Part shown: positions 1 to 9,500 of the stretch, piece by piece
How positions within the stretch are numbered: the stretch's first letter is position 1
Layout: every line of letters begins with the position of its first letter
Assembly: GCA_036245525.1 (NCBI GenBank)
Contig: BTPG01000004.1
Location: 45,042,482 to 45,106,481 of the forward strand
Origin: Semisulcospira habei
Taxonomy: Eukaryota > Mollusca > Gastropoda > Semisulcospiridae
DNA length: 64,000 nt
Reading direction: 5' to 3'
The notes under the pieces: model-generated
Database searches by the model: none
Told to the model about the DNA's origin: nothing
The model's input: the letters and a program-made list of their open reading frames with translations, nothing else
Program-made: the position numbers and the translations under genes

Positions 1-829
1 CTGAGAGGACGAGAAGCTCCTGGTGTCGCAGACGTGACTCCCATGCAATGAGGGCTTGCTAGACGCTTTCAGCTCTAAGCAGCTGATGTGCTGGGCCACA
101 AGGTCCGGGGGCCAGACGCCGGAGGCTGTGGAGAACATCGGTAGCAGGTGAGCGCCCCAAGTGGAGAGACTTGCGTCGACGCCAAGGGACAGCTAGGGTG
201 GAGGCAAGTAGAGGGGAACTCCCATCGCGAGCCAGTCAGGATCCGCCCAGCGAAGAAGGTGAGGATGGAGCATCGGCAGCACCGGAACCTGAGACTCGAG
301 GTCGTCCGTCGAGGGTCGCCAGGGGAGAAGCAGGTGCAGCTGAAGCGGGCGACAGTAGAGACATCCTAGGGGAAGTAGGTCCTCTGCCGCACTCATCAGG
401 CGCAGAAGCTGAAGTCACACTCTGGCGGGGATCGCCTCCTCTTGAGACACCTGCTGCACTAGGTTCGCCAACTTCTGATTTCGCTGCTCCGGAAGCCGCA
501 CTTCATTGAGGTCGGTGCGAAATTCCATCCCTAGGTGGACAAAGCGGCATGACAGCGTGAGGTCAGACTTGCCCACGTTGACCTGGAAGCCGAGCCTGTC
601 GAGGAGATCTAGAAGCGCATCTCTGTCCTTCTCAAGGAGGCCTCCAACTGGTTCTGCAAGAGAAGATCGTCTAGGTAGGTCGACGTGGAGCACAAAGACG
701 TCCGTCTGGCCTTGGCTACCACGGCGTCCACGATGCGGGTGAACACCCAGGGGCTGAGGTTGAGACCAAAGGGAAGCGCGCAAAACTGGTAGACCATGCC
801 GAAGGCGAAGCGGAGGTAACGAAGTAACC
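1..829 (-). pseudogene. DIRS-0 reverse transcriptase / RNase H fragment
   Basis: Read on the minus strand from 829, the sequence gives the DIRS RT palm (VYQFCALPFGLNLSPWVFTR, then YLDD within STYLDDLLLQNQ), the thumb (GKSDLTLSCRFVHLGMEF), the connection (DLLPLGCLYCRPLQLHLLL) and the start of RNase H near the window edge. The catalytic YLDD is kept, but the reading is split over several frames (breaks near 640 and 410) and gag and the fingers are missing. Closest local relatives are the RT regions of DIRS-1, -2 and -4. Confidence 0.88.
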
Positions 830-1182
830 AGCGAAGGTAAACTCCAAGCTAGCACAGTGAACACAGTAATCCCAGGCAAGTACAGTGAACATGGCAGAAC
901 TCCAAGCCACAGTGGCGACTGGTCACACCGTACACAGCCAAGACGCAAAAGCGTAGGTACACAACCGTTCACGGCTAGCTAAGAAACAGACTGGCGGGAA
1001 TCCGGTGGGCACGTGACTGGATGGGGATGGAAGGGAGGCTACTCGGGATTCTGGCTAGGTTGTGGCGCCCCTTGTTGCCTCCCCTGCCATATAGGTATGC
1101 AACCAATTTTGGCTGAAATTAGGCTAGCTAAGTAACCATTCCTAATAGTAATGTCATCGGTAATGTGTTTTGAGGAAACAAA
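1..1182 (-). mobile_element. DIRS-0, 5-prime part of a DIRS retrotransposon, internally deleted
   Basis: The right edge (about 1141-1182) is the DIRS left terminal repeat in reverse: a GTAATGTCATCGGTAATG core followed by GAGGAAACAAAG, as in the other copies here. Nearby GGGAGGCTACTCGGG and GGTTGTGGCGCCCC modules match the 5-prime leader of DIRS-2, -3 and -5. At about 830 the leader runs straight into reverse transcriptase sequence, so all of gag and the RT fingers are deleted. The element leaves the window at position 1. The 5-prime leader plus truncated RT is non-autonomous. Confidence 0.9.
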
Positions 1183-1451
1183 GCCAGCCCTTGTCACATA
1201 GGTCACACATATGTAAATCGGTCTTGCACGTGAGCCATAATGGCTTTGCCTTTCTTGTTCTTAGAGTATAAAAGGTGGTAGTGTCATTTTGGGCTATTAT
1301 GGATACAATTTAGTTCCTTCTTAATTTTTTTTGTTTGTTGGTAGCACTTTTTGTCACAATGATTCCTGAAGGAATCATTCCACAAAAACTAAGCCGTTCT
1401 TGCCTAATATTTACCTGTATACCTGTTGAAGGTACAATGTTGCTTGTGCAA

Positions 1452-4078
1452 TGATTAATAATAATAATAATAATTACGGTATTTATAATGCGCTTATCTT
1501 ATAATAATTATAACTCTAAGCGCGCACTCACAACTCGCACACGCATGCGCACGCTTTAGACAATGACTCGCGTAACACAAATAGTGAATATTCCTTACGA
1601 CTTGGGGTGGGGAGTGTGGTGATATAGTGCTAGAACTGTTGAAAGAGGTGAGTTTTGAGGGCGGACTAGAAGGAGGAGAGCGAGTGTTTCTGACGGAGAG
1701 AGAGTGGGAGAGTGTTCCAGGTAGATGGACCGTATACTGAGAAGGAGCGGGGGCCGAAAGTGCTGAGTTTGGTGCGGGGGATGAGGAGATGGAGAGGGTC
1801 GGAGGCGGAGCGGAGGGAGTGGGGAGAGGTGTAGGGGTGAAGTAAGTTGGAGAAATAGGCAGGAGCGTAGTTGTTCAGGGATTTGTAGCAGAGAGACAGA
1901 ATCTTGTATTGGATGCGTTGGGGGGTGGGGAGCCAGTGAAGGAGCTTGAGCCAGGGAGTGATGTGGTCGGATTTTTTCTTTCTGAGGATGAGGCGGGCAG
2001 CATTGTTCTGGACGCGCTGGAGAGTGGAGTGAGGAAGGCGGGAAAGGAGAGAGTTGCAGTAGTTGATGCGAGATAAGATGAGAGAGACAGCGAGTTTGGT
2101 GGCAGCTTCGGTAGTGAGGTATTTTCTGATCTGACTGATGCGGCGGAGGTGGAAATAACATGCCTGGGCCGTGGTGAAGACGAAGCTGGTCATGGAAAGC
2201 GAGGAATCGAGGATAACGCCAAGGTTCTTGACCGAGTCAGAGAGGGAGATGGGGGTGCTGTCGAGTTGAAGGTGGAGAGAGGGAGGGAGCTGGGAAAGTT
2301 TCTGGCGAGTGCCTACCAGCATGGCTTCTGTTTTGTCGTCGTTCAGTTTGAGCTTGTTTGCTGTCATCTAGTTTTTCACGTCTTCATAGCAGTCAGCCAT
2401 GTGAGTCAGTAGTGTCTGAGTGTTGTCGAGTTTGTCTTTGTCTAGTAGTTGTGAGTCGTCAGCGTAGAGGTGGTGGTGTATGTGGTGAGACTGGATGATG
2501 TTGGACAGGGGGGAGGTGTAGAGTGTGAAAAGGACAGGGCCCAGGACGGACCCCTGTGGAACGCCGCACTTGGAGGAGACGCCGTCGATGGTGACGGACT
2601 GCTGTCTGTCGGAGAGGTAGGAGAGAAACCAGGAGTGAGCAGAGTCAGTGATGCCAAAGGAGTGGTGAAGGCGGTGGAGGAGGATAGAGGAGGATAGAGT
2701 GGTCTATGGTGTCAAAGGCGGCAGAGAGATCGAGTAGCGTAAGAAGGGAGATGTTGCCCAAGTCAGTGGAGAGAAGCAGGTCGTTAAGGATATGTAGAAG
2801 GGCTGTTTCAGTGCAGTGATGTTTGCGATAGGCAGACTGGAAGGGACTGAGGAGGTTGTTGTCGGTGAGGTGGAGGTTGAGTTGGTTGAGGACAACCTTC
2901 TCAAGAAGCTTGGACAGGAAAGAGAGATTGGAGACTGGGCGGTAGTTCTTGAGTTCGTTTGGGTCGAGGTTGTGTTTTTTGAGGAGAGGACGGACGATGG
3001 CGGACTTAGATATCGGGGACGGAGCCATTCTCTAGAGATGTGTTGATGATGTCGGTAATGAAGGGCAAAAGTTTTGGGAGGCCGTCCCGGTAGAGGGAAG
3101 CTGGGAGGGGGTCTAGTTCGCAGGTTTTGAAAGGCATGGACTTTATGGTCTTGAGGACTTCATCCTGAGAGACGGGGCGGAAGGACGAGAGGGGAGTGCC
3201 GGAAAAGGGGGGGGGGGGGGGGTCAGGAAGGCAAGGCGGAGAAGGCAGAGTGTTGAGTGTGTTGCGCAGAGTTTGGATTTTGTCAGAGAAATAGGAGGGA
3301 AAAGCAGACGGAAGTTCTTCTTTGCTGTGTGTGTTGGGAAGAGGAGAGTCGTTAGAAGTGCCTAGGAGTGTGTTCATGGTAGCGTAAAGGGTTTTGGAAG
3401 AAGTGGATTCCAGGATTTTGTTTTGAAGGTGTTTGCGTTTGGAGTCGGAGATCATTCTGCAGACTTTGGATCTGGTGGTTTGGAAGATCTCTCTGTGAAC
3501 GGTGAGGTCAGATGAGCGCCAGCGGCGTTCCGCTTGTCGACGCTCGCACTTAGCCTCAGCTATGTCGTCAGTGAGCCAGGGGGAGGGGAGTCGGTTGGGT
3601 ATGGAACAGGTGGTGACAGGGGCGTGGGTGTCTAGAAGTTTTCGAAGGGAGGAATCGAAATGGGATGCAAGATCGGGAGAGGAGGCGGGGTCCAAGAGAA
3701 GGTCGACAGCTTCGTCGAAGAAGTTCTCTCGGTTGACAGATTTTAGTTTGCGATGAGAGACAAAGAGCTTGGGTTTTTTGGGGGGAGGTAGGTTGAGGGC
3801 GACGAGAATAGCAAGGTGGTCAGAGGGAAGCACAGAAGAGGTGTCAGAGTCGAGGAAGAGTTGATCGGAGGTGCGGGTGATGATCCAGTCGAGGGTGTGG
3901 CCGAGTCGGTGGGTGGGTTTAGTGATGTGTTGTGTAAGATTGTGGTTTGAAAGTGACGTGCAAAGGCGTTTTGTGTCGGGGTGGTCGGGTTTGTCAAAGT
4001 GGAAGTTAAAGTCGCCAAGAAGGATGTGTTTTCCGGGTCGTGTGCTGTAGTGGTCGAGGAGGAGAAGTGTATTCTAGT
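1452..4078 (-). mobile_element. CR1/L2-like non-LTR retrotransposon, 5-prime truncated and inactivated
   Basis: Minus-strand coding runs from the end of an apurinic endonuclease domain through reverse transcriptase to a 3-prime UTR that ends in an (ATT)n tail at 1452-1472. Only the C-terminal half of the endonuclease is present, so the copy is 5-prime truncated at about 4078. The RT style (LLDLSAAFDTIDHSILL, CGVPQGSVLGPVLFTLY, YADD) is that of the CR1/L2/Jockey group. The clade is not resolved here. Confidence 0.9.
1666..4070 (-). pseudogene. LINE endonuclease-reverse transcriptase ORF2, broken
   Basis: Domains in order on the minus strand: endonuclease C-terminal motifs (LGDFNFHFD, HTLDWIITR, SDHLAI, about 4030-3810); linker; RT fingers (NELKNYRPVSNLSFLSKLLE, about 2940); palm A (LLDLSAAFDTIDHS, about 2720); PQGSVLGPVLF (about 2550); YADD (about 2470); and thumb with the common LINE C-terminal block (CYFHLRRISQIRKYL, NYCNSLLSRLP, STWNTLPLSLR) ending near 1670. 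Breaks seen: a frame change near 3010; an about 11-bp direct duplication (GAGGATAGAG twice) near 2680-2700 that shifts the frame just after palm A; and a TAG at about 2370 replacing the usual Trp before MTANKLKLND. Not functional as it stands. Confidence 0.88.
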
Positions 4079-4757
4079 CAGTCAAATGTATTTATTTGTT
4101 TTATGTTCACATTTGTTTGTTTTTACGTCTGTTTTAAAAATTCCGCTGCAAACAAATTTCCTATCTTGGGACAATAAAGGTATTTTTGTATTTTGTATTT
4201 TTTTTAAATTGTTATCCCAGTGCACAGCCGTTTGCAGGCTAACACCGACCAACGTCAGCCCAATACCCTTTGTGCATTGGGATGGATGAAATTTATTTCC
4301 ATGTTATTTTAACCTCTTGACTGCCAAGAAAAACCACACATGATCCAGCTGCAAGAGACATAGAGCCTCATGAGCCCCCGCAAATGCGGGGGCGCATGAG
4401 GATCTATGCCTCTTGCTGAGACAAATTTGTATCCACATTTTATTTGATGGCTGGGAGTCATGGAGGTTGAATTTACAATAATTTCAGAAAATAACAATGT
4501 GCATCCAATGACAGTGAAGGGTTTAACTCGTTCATACCAAGTGATGATGTCACATCTTTCGGAGGCGTCCATAAAGACTGTGTACCATCTGTACGCGATG
4601 AATCAACCATGACGGTTAGTAGTGCCAACTTAGCTTGACGCCTTTCAGGCGCCATGCTTATCTGGCAATAGCCTTGCACAATCATGGCTGATCCAACTTC
4701 AGCTCCAGTGTCTTAAAGAGCGAATGCGTTAATTGTATTTTGGTGTTTTCTTTGCAG
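4079..4757 (+). other. RyR intron, upstream of the first visible exon
   Basis: There is no coding signal other than a TTAA-bounded palindromic repeat at 4309-4526, listed separately. The end is a pyrimidine-rich tract and a TTTGCAG acceptor at 4751-4757. The upstream RyR exons lie outside the window. Confidence 0.6.
4309..4526. repeat. TTAA-bounded palindromic MITE, family D
   Basis: It begins TTAACCTCTTGACTGCCA and ends with the near-complement CAGTGAAGGGTTTAA. The centre is a strong hairpin, with a CTCATGAGCCCCCGCA arm and its complement around GCGGGGG. TTAA at both borders with termini CCY...RGG is the piggyBac-type signature. The same hairpin recurs at 19374-19556, 40902-42722 (split), 41925-42000, 51631-51697 and 59066-59158. 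Confidence 0.7.
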
Positions 4758-4833
4758 TCATGCCAGGGAAGCTGCGTATGAGTTTCCACGACCTGCTGAT
4801 CTCCATGCATCTGGACTCGCATACAAGGGCCAG
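4758..4833 (+). CDS. RyR: Ryanodine receptor, exon A (partial gene)
   Basis: The exon lies between a TTTGCAG acceptor and a CAG|GTGGGT donor. It encodes PGKLRMSFHDLLISMHLDSH, which aligns with the conserved RyR segment of the form GPLRxGYYDLLISIHLES. RyR is the tetrameric calcium-release channel of the endoplasmic/sarcoplasmic reticulum; this stretch belongs to its large cytosolic shell. The exon ends in phase 2 (AG|A) and joins exon B to give an Arg codon. It is the first RyR exon in the window. Confidence 0.95.
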
Positions 4834-4852
4834 GTGGGTGGAACACATTATT

Positions 4853-4963
4853 TTAACTCATTCAAGGTATCAATAACTGCGGGAAGTGTCGTACAGTGTT
4901 GCCACCGGCAACGCTGTGCGACACTTTCGCAGCTGTTGTTGCTGGGTGCCTTGAATGAGTTAA
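4853..4963. repeat. TTAA-bounded palindromic MITE, family E
   Basis: A near-perfect 111-bp palindrome runs from TTAACTCATTCAAGG to CCTTGAATGAGTTAA, with inner arms GTGTCGTACAGTGTTGCC and GGCAACGCTGTGCGACAC. It fills much of the short intron between RyR exons A and B. Confidence 0.72.
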
Positions 4964-5097
4964 CATCTTTTTGCCACCACGATGATTTCAGGTATTCAGC
5001 TCTGACAGGCTGCAACAGGTGGATTGACTGTGATAGTTCATGGGTGGTGCTCGAATAGCCGAGTAAGTAATTACCTGAGTGATTTGTATTGTTTCAG

Positions 5098-5277
5098 AAC
5101 AATGACGGAGAACGAGTACATCATCCCGCTGACCCCCCAGTCGCAGACCCTGAGTCTGTACCGCAAGCTGAGCCCCACGTCGGAGAGCTACAGCATCAAG
5201 CATCAGATCCCCAACATGGAGGACAGTGTGTCCATTCGGCCACAGCTTGCCATCACGGAAAGACAGATTGAAGACAG
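5098..5277 (+). CDS. RyR: Ryanodine receptor, exon B
   Basis: The acceptor is TTTCAG. The exon encodes MTENEYIIPLTPQSQTLSLY and continues to AITERQIED. This is the RyR motif MLSEYIVPLTPETR seen in vertebrates, where the ligand-gated release channel has a conserved turn after its third SPRY region. The donor AG|GTTTGC is weak but keeps phase 2 with exon C. The following intron (5278-17086, 11.8 kb) holds DIRS-1 and a LINE, both in sense orientation. Confidence 0.95.
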
Positions 5278-5343
5278 GTTTGCTTGTTATTTCTCATATT
5301 TCGGGATGTGTACAATATCAACTTTGAAGACATATTTGTTTGT

Positions 5344-5530
5344 TTGTTTCTTCAAAAACATTACCGATGACATGACTATAAGGAGTGTCTACTCCTTGCT
5401 CAATTCTAGCCTAAGAACCGGTTGTGCCACACAACCCGGGAAGCACTCGGGGATCCCGTAGAGGGACCGAGAGTTGTCTCCCGCTCCTACCCATCAGGCC
5501 TGTTCACGTGTGAACTCCAGTCACGCTTCT
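5344..5530 (+). repeat. DIRS-1 left inverted terminal repeat
   Basis: From ACCGATGACATGACTATAAG onward this is the reverse complement of 11606-11771, nearly base for base until GTGAACTCCAGTCACG, where a short indel ends the match. Confidence 0.92.
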
Positions 5531-5712
5531 TAGGCTCACGCGCTCAGACGTGTTTTTCTCTAGCCTCTACACTTGGAGTTTTTCGACCGGTCCTACTCTA
5601 CCGTGCTTCGTTGTTCACTGGCCTCTGGCCCTTGGTTCTTCTACCCTTCGGTGGTACTACGCTTTTGGTGAAGGCTTCGCTTCCTGACGGCGCCGCTCGT
5701 GCAGTGCTTGCC

Positions 5713-5750
5713 ATGGAACCTTCTCCAACTCGTTCCGCACCGCCAGAGAG
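5713..5750 (+). CDS. DIRS-1 gag, predicted first exon
   Basis: An ATG at 5713 opens a short reading MEPSPTRSAPPE that ends CCAGAGAG|GTAAGG, an almost consensus 5-prime splice site. The proposed intron is 5751-6175, ending TGTGTTGCAG. The join is phase 2 (AG|T, Ser) and leads to SGLLGTCTQCG. DIRS-2 and DIRS-4 have the same arrangement at the same place. The splice is inferred from sequence only. Confidence 0.6.
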
Positions 5751-6175
5751 GTAAGGTAGTTAGAGGGCTTCGGCCTGTTGCCCGGGCGGGGCACAGGCTT
5801 GAGCAGCGTACCTTTCTTGCTTCCGCGTCGCTGGCGGTTGGGTCGTCCTAGCGGTGGGCCCTCTGCTTCGCTTCGCCTGGTTGGCTGAAGAATTTTCCGC
5901 CCTGGTTTGAGCGGGATGTCGCGCCATGACCAGTGGCAGTGAGTGAGTCGCGGGGCCATGCCGGTTGTACTTGGGCAATCGTTACATGCTTTCTTGATTG
6001 TGTGCTTTCGCCAGGGTGGCCTAAGCGGAACGGTTACCAGGCTGGTACTACGCTCCCGCTACGGTCGGCCCCGATACAACGTTCTGTATGTTTTGTGGGT
6101 CAGGCGGGCCCTCTCCATCCTTAGGGTGGGCCCTTGAAGACACCCGCCGAGTGCCTTTGTGTTTGTGTGTTGCAG

Positions 6176-6530
6176 TGGCCTGCTGGGGACCTGCACACAA
6201 TGCGGAGGATTTCAGTGGCCGTCGGATACCCATGCAGTCTGCCTCCTCTGCGCTGGGTGTGCTTCTGACCACGCTTGTGACGTCTGTGCTACCTGGCCGG
6301 AGCAGCGCTGGTCCGATCTCTGGAGCTTCTATACTAGAGAGCCCCCTAAGCTGTCGGGTGCGGTGAAGATCCCGGAGACGCCCTCCGACGTGCCACCGGC
6401 ACCGGACGAACAAGCCCTTCTCGCTCCGACGCGACTGACGCCACTGACTTGGCAACGGACGGCTGCTCAAGGGGGAACTCGTCCGGCAGGTCCGCCACAG
6501 CGAGTAAGCACGCCAGGACGTATACGTTGA
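6176..6530 (+). CDS. DIRS-1 gag second exon, N-terminal Cys/His module
   Basis: After the TTGCAG acceptor the frame encodes CTQC-GGFQWPSDTH-AVCLLCAGC then CDVC-ATWPEQRWSDLW, a pattern of CxxC, HxxCxxCxxC, CxxC that should bind zinc. The same module with the same spacing occurs in DIRS-2 and DIRS-4. The frame stops at 6528-6530, whereas the main gag-RT frame is open from 6350. Either a small indel in 6350-6530 or a second intron or frameshift must link them. A GTAAGC at about 6502 is a possible donor. In DIRS-4 the module and SR region share one frame. Confidence 0.7.
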
Positions 6531-9500
6531 CGAAGCAAAGAACCCGCCTCTCCCTAGAGCCTGGTTTACAGAAGCGCCCTTGGCGCCCTTCGTCTACCTT
6601 CGTTCCCCACGTGTCTCTGAGGAAGCCGCAGGGGTCCCCCTGCCGGCTAGAAACCCGCCTCTCCTTAGAGCCTGGTTCACAGAGACCTACGCACTGTCGT
6701 CCGGAGCCTCCGGCGGACGAACTTCGCACGCACCGGGTCCCTGCTAGCCGTTTTCGTTCGCCTTCACAGAGATCCACGCGCACTCGTCCGGAGCCTGCTA
6801 CCGAAGTACGCACGCACCGGGACTCTACTCGTCGCTATCGTTCGCCTTCACAGAGACCCGCGCGCGCTCGTCCGGAGCCCCATGCTACAGAAGTACACAC
6901 GCACCGGGACTCTACTCGTCGCGGTCGTTCGCCTTCTCGGGTTCGTAGGAGGACCTCCGACTCTCACCGTTCGACAGGTCAGGATTCCCCGCGTGGTGGA
7001 CGCGGTTCTCACTCTCGTCGTTCCCGTGCCGATTCCCGCTCGTCCCGTTCCTCTTCCCACCGGCCGCCCCCTTCCCCCTGGCCTCTGCCTCGCCGTCCCG
7101 CTCCGTCTCGTCGCAGCCGTTCACCTCGCCGGAGCCCTCCTTCGTCGCGCAGGAGACCTTCGCCACGGCCTTCCTCGCTCCGCTCCCCCCTGCGGAGGGG
7201 GTCGTCGTCCTCTACCGTTCGCCGTCAACCGGTTTCCCGCTCTAGGAGCCCTCGTCACCCGCCTCGGTCACCGGTGGCCAGACAAGCGGACGGTGATACG
7301 CTGAGTTTGGTGGCAGATGATCCCGCGGACTGGCTGCTGGGACGTCGCAGCCGCTCGCCGGCCTCCTCGTCCGCGGCTTCCTATGTCTCCGCTGCTCCCG
7401 GACCTGCTTCGGCCCGGATGGACACCCGGCTGGCACTGGACGAGGCTTCCAGACTCATCGCCGCCGCCCTGCCGGTTGAGGTCTGCCCAGCTTCGCCTCC
7501 GGTGAAGAGGAGGATCTCCGCCTTTGTGGATGCGGATCGGACCGTCAAGAGATTCAAGTCCCTTCCCCAGCCTCCTAGTTTTTTTGACCTGCGGGACGCC
7601 TTCTCGTCTCACCTCCTGTCAGAGACGCGGAACTCGGACTTCTTCACGGAAGGGAGATGGCCCCCCGCTCTCGACATTGCCTTTCAGCAGAGTTGGTACG
7701 CCGGTCATTCACAGTCGTTCCTCTGCCCGCTTCCCCCCGTGGACCCTGCCGCTCTGCTCCAAGCTGGAGGTGGTTCCCTACTCAAGCGGTCCTTCCCGCG
7801 TGGTTTGGATAGGACGGCGACCCTGGTGCGGAACACGCTCGCCTGCTCGGGGTTCCTGGATTTGCTGACCCAGGCATTCATCCGGCGTCTAGAGGAAGCT
7901 TGGCAGCCTGACCTTTCTCCCCTCCTAGGAGACCTACTGGTCAGGGCTGAGGCTGGGAATCGAGCAGCTTACCACTCGTCGGTCAACGCGATGGCCGCCG
8001 CGTCCAACTGCGACCTTTTGCGACGAGACGCTGTCTTACAGTCCTGCACTGGTATGCCGTCCGACCTGTGTACGCAGCTTCGTCGGGCCCCCCTGGGAGG
8101 ATCGCTGCTGTTTGGTGAGACATGGCAGGCGGTGAAGGACTCCAACCCCGACCGTTGGCCTCGCAAGTCCGTCAAGCTTCGTCTCCCCACCGCTCGTGCG
8201 GCCCTGGGCCGCTCCTTACGCTCCCGTAGACCTGTCCCCTCGGACCCGGCTGCCCCTCCACGAGCTGCACGACGCCGACGCCCTCTTTTCGGCCGCCCTG
8301 GTCCGTCTAGCGCCCCTACCCCTCCTGGCCCCGGCCCTCCCGCCGCCCTGGGCGCGGGAGGGCCGCCTGACGGATCCCCGGTGCCGCCTCCGCCGACTGT
8401 CTTCGGGGCTCCGGTCGGCGGGAGGCTAGCGAGATTCAGCAAGCAGTGGCACTTGCTGTTTCGAGAAGAGCCCTGGGTTTTGGACGTCGTCACCAGAGGT
8501 TTGCGGATCTCTTTCCGATCTCCCCCGCCCTTGCGCTCCGCCCCGCTGTGGACGGAGGTACCATACGACGACCTCAAGGCCGCCGCCCTCCGCGGAGAAG
8601 TTGCGGCTCTCCTGGAGAAACAAGCCACGGAGGTGGTGCAGCGCCCGGACTCGCCCGCCTTTTACAGCCGACTGTTTGTGGTCCCCAAACCCGGCGGCAG
8701 GTGGCGCCCTGTCATAGACCTGTCGGCGCTGAACGCCTTCATCGCGGCCCCCTCCTTTCGGATGGAGACGACCAGAGCTCTCCGCGCGGCGGTCCAACCC
8801 ATGGACTTTGCGGTCAGTCTAGACCTGGCCGACGCCTACCTGCATGTTCCCATGCACACGACCGCCAGGAAGTACCTGCGCTTCGCGTTCGAGGGAGTGG
8901 TTTACCAGTTCTGCGCCCTGCCGTTTGGCCTCAACCTCAGCCCCTGGGTTTTCACCCGCATCATGGACGCAGTAGTCGCCAAGGCAAGGCAGTCGTCTTC
9001 CAGCCCGACGTCGAATTACCTCGACGACCTGCTCTTGAGGAATCAAGTGGAAGCCGCCCTTGCCGCGGACAGAGACGCCCTGATGAGGTTACTGCACCAG
9101 TTGGGGTTCCTGGTCAACACGGGGAAGTCCGACCTCTCCCCGACGTGCCACTTCATCCATCTCGGCATGGAATTTGTCACGGACAGCAACAGGGTGCTCT
9201 TACCCGAAGCGCGGATTGTCAAGTTATCCTCCCTCGCCGCGTGGGTCGGGCAGCAGACGACAGCACCCGCCAGGGTCTGGCTACAGCTCCTTGGCCTGAT
9301 CAACGCAGCGGCGGACCTTATCCCCCTCGGTCGCCTGTACTCCCGGCCGCTGCAGCTCCATCTCCTACTCCTCTGGCGTCCCTCCTTGGGCGACCTGACC
9401 ACCTTGGTCCCCGTCTCACCGCTGGTCCTCCCCCATCTCTTACGATGGGCCGACAGGACGTGGTTGGCCCAGGGAGTTCCCCTCTCTTCCCCTCCCCCGA

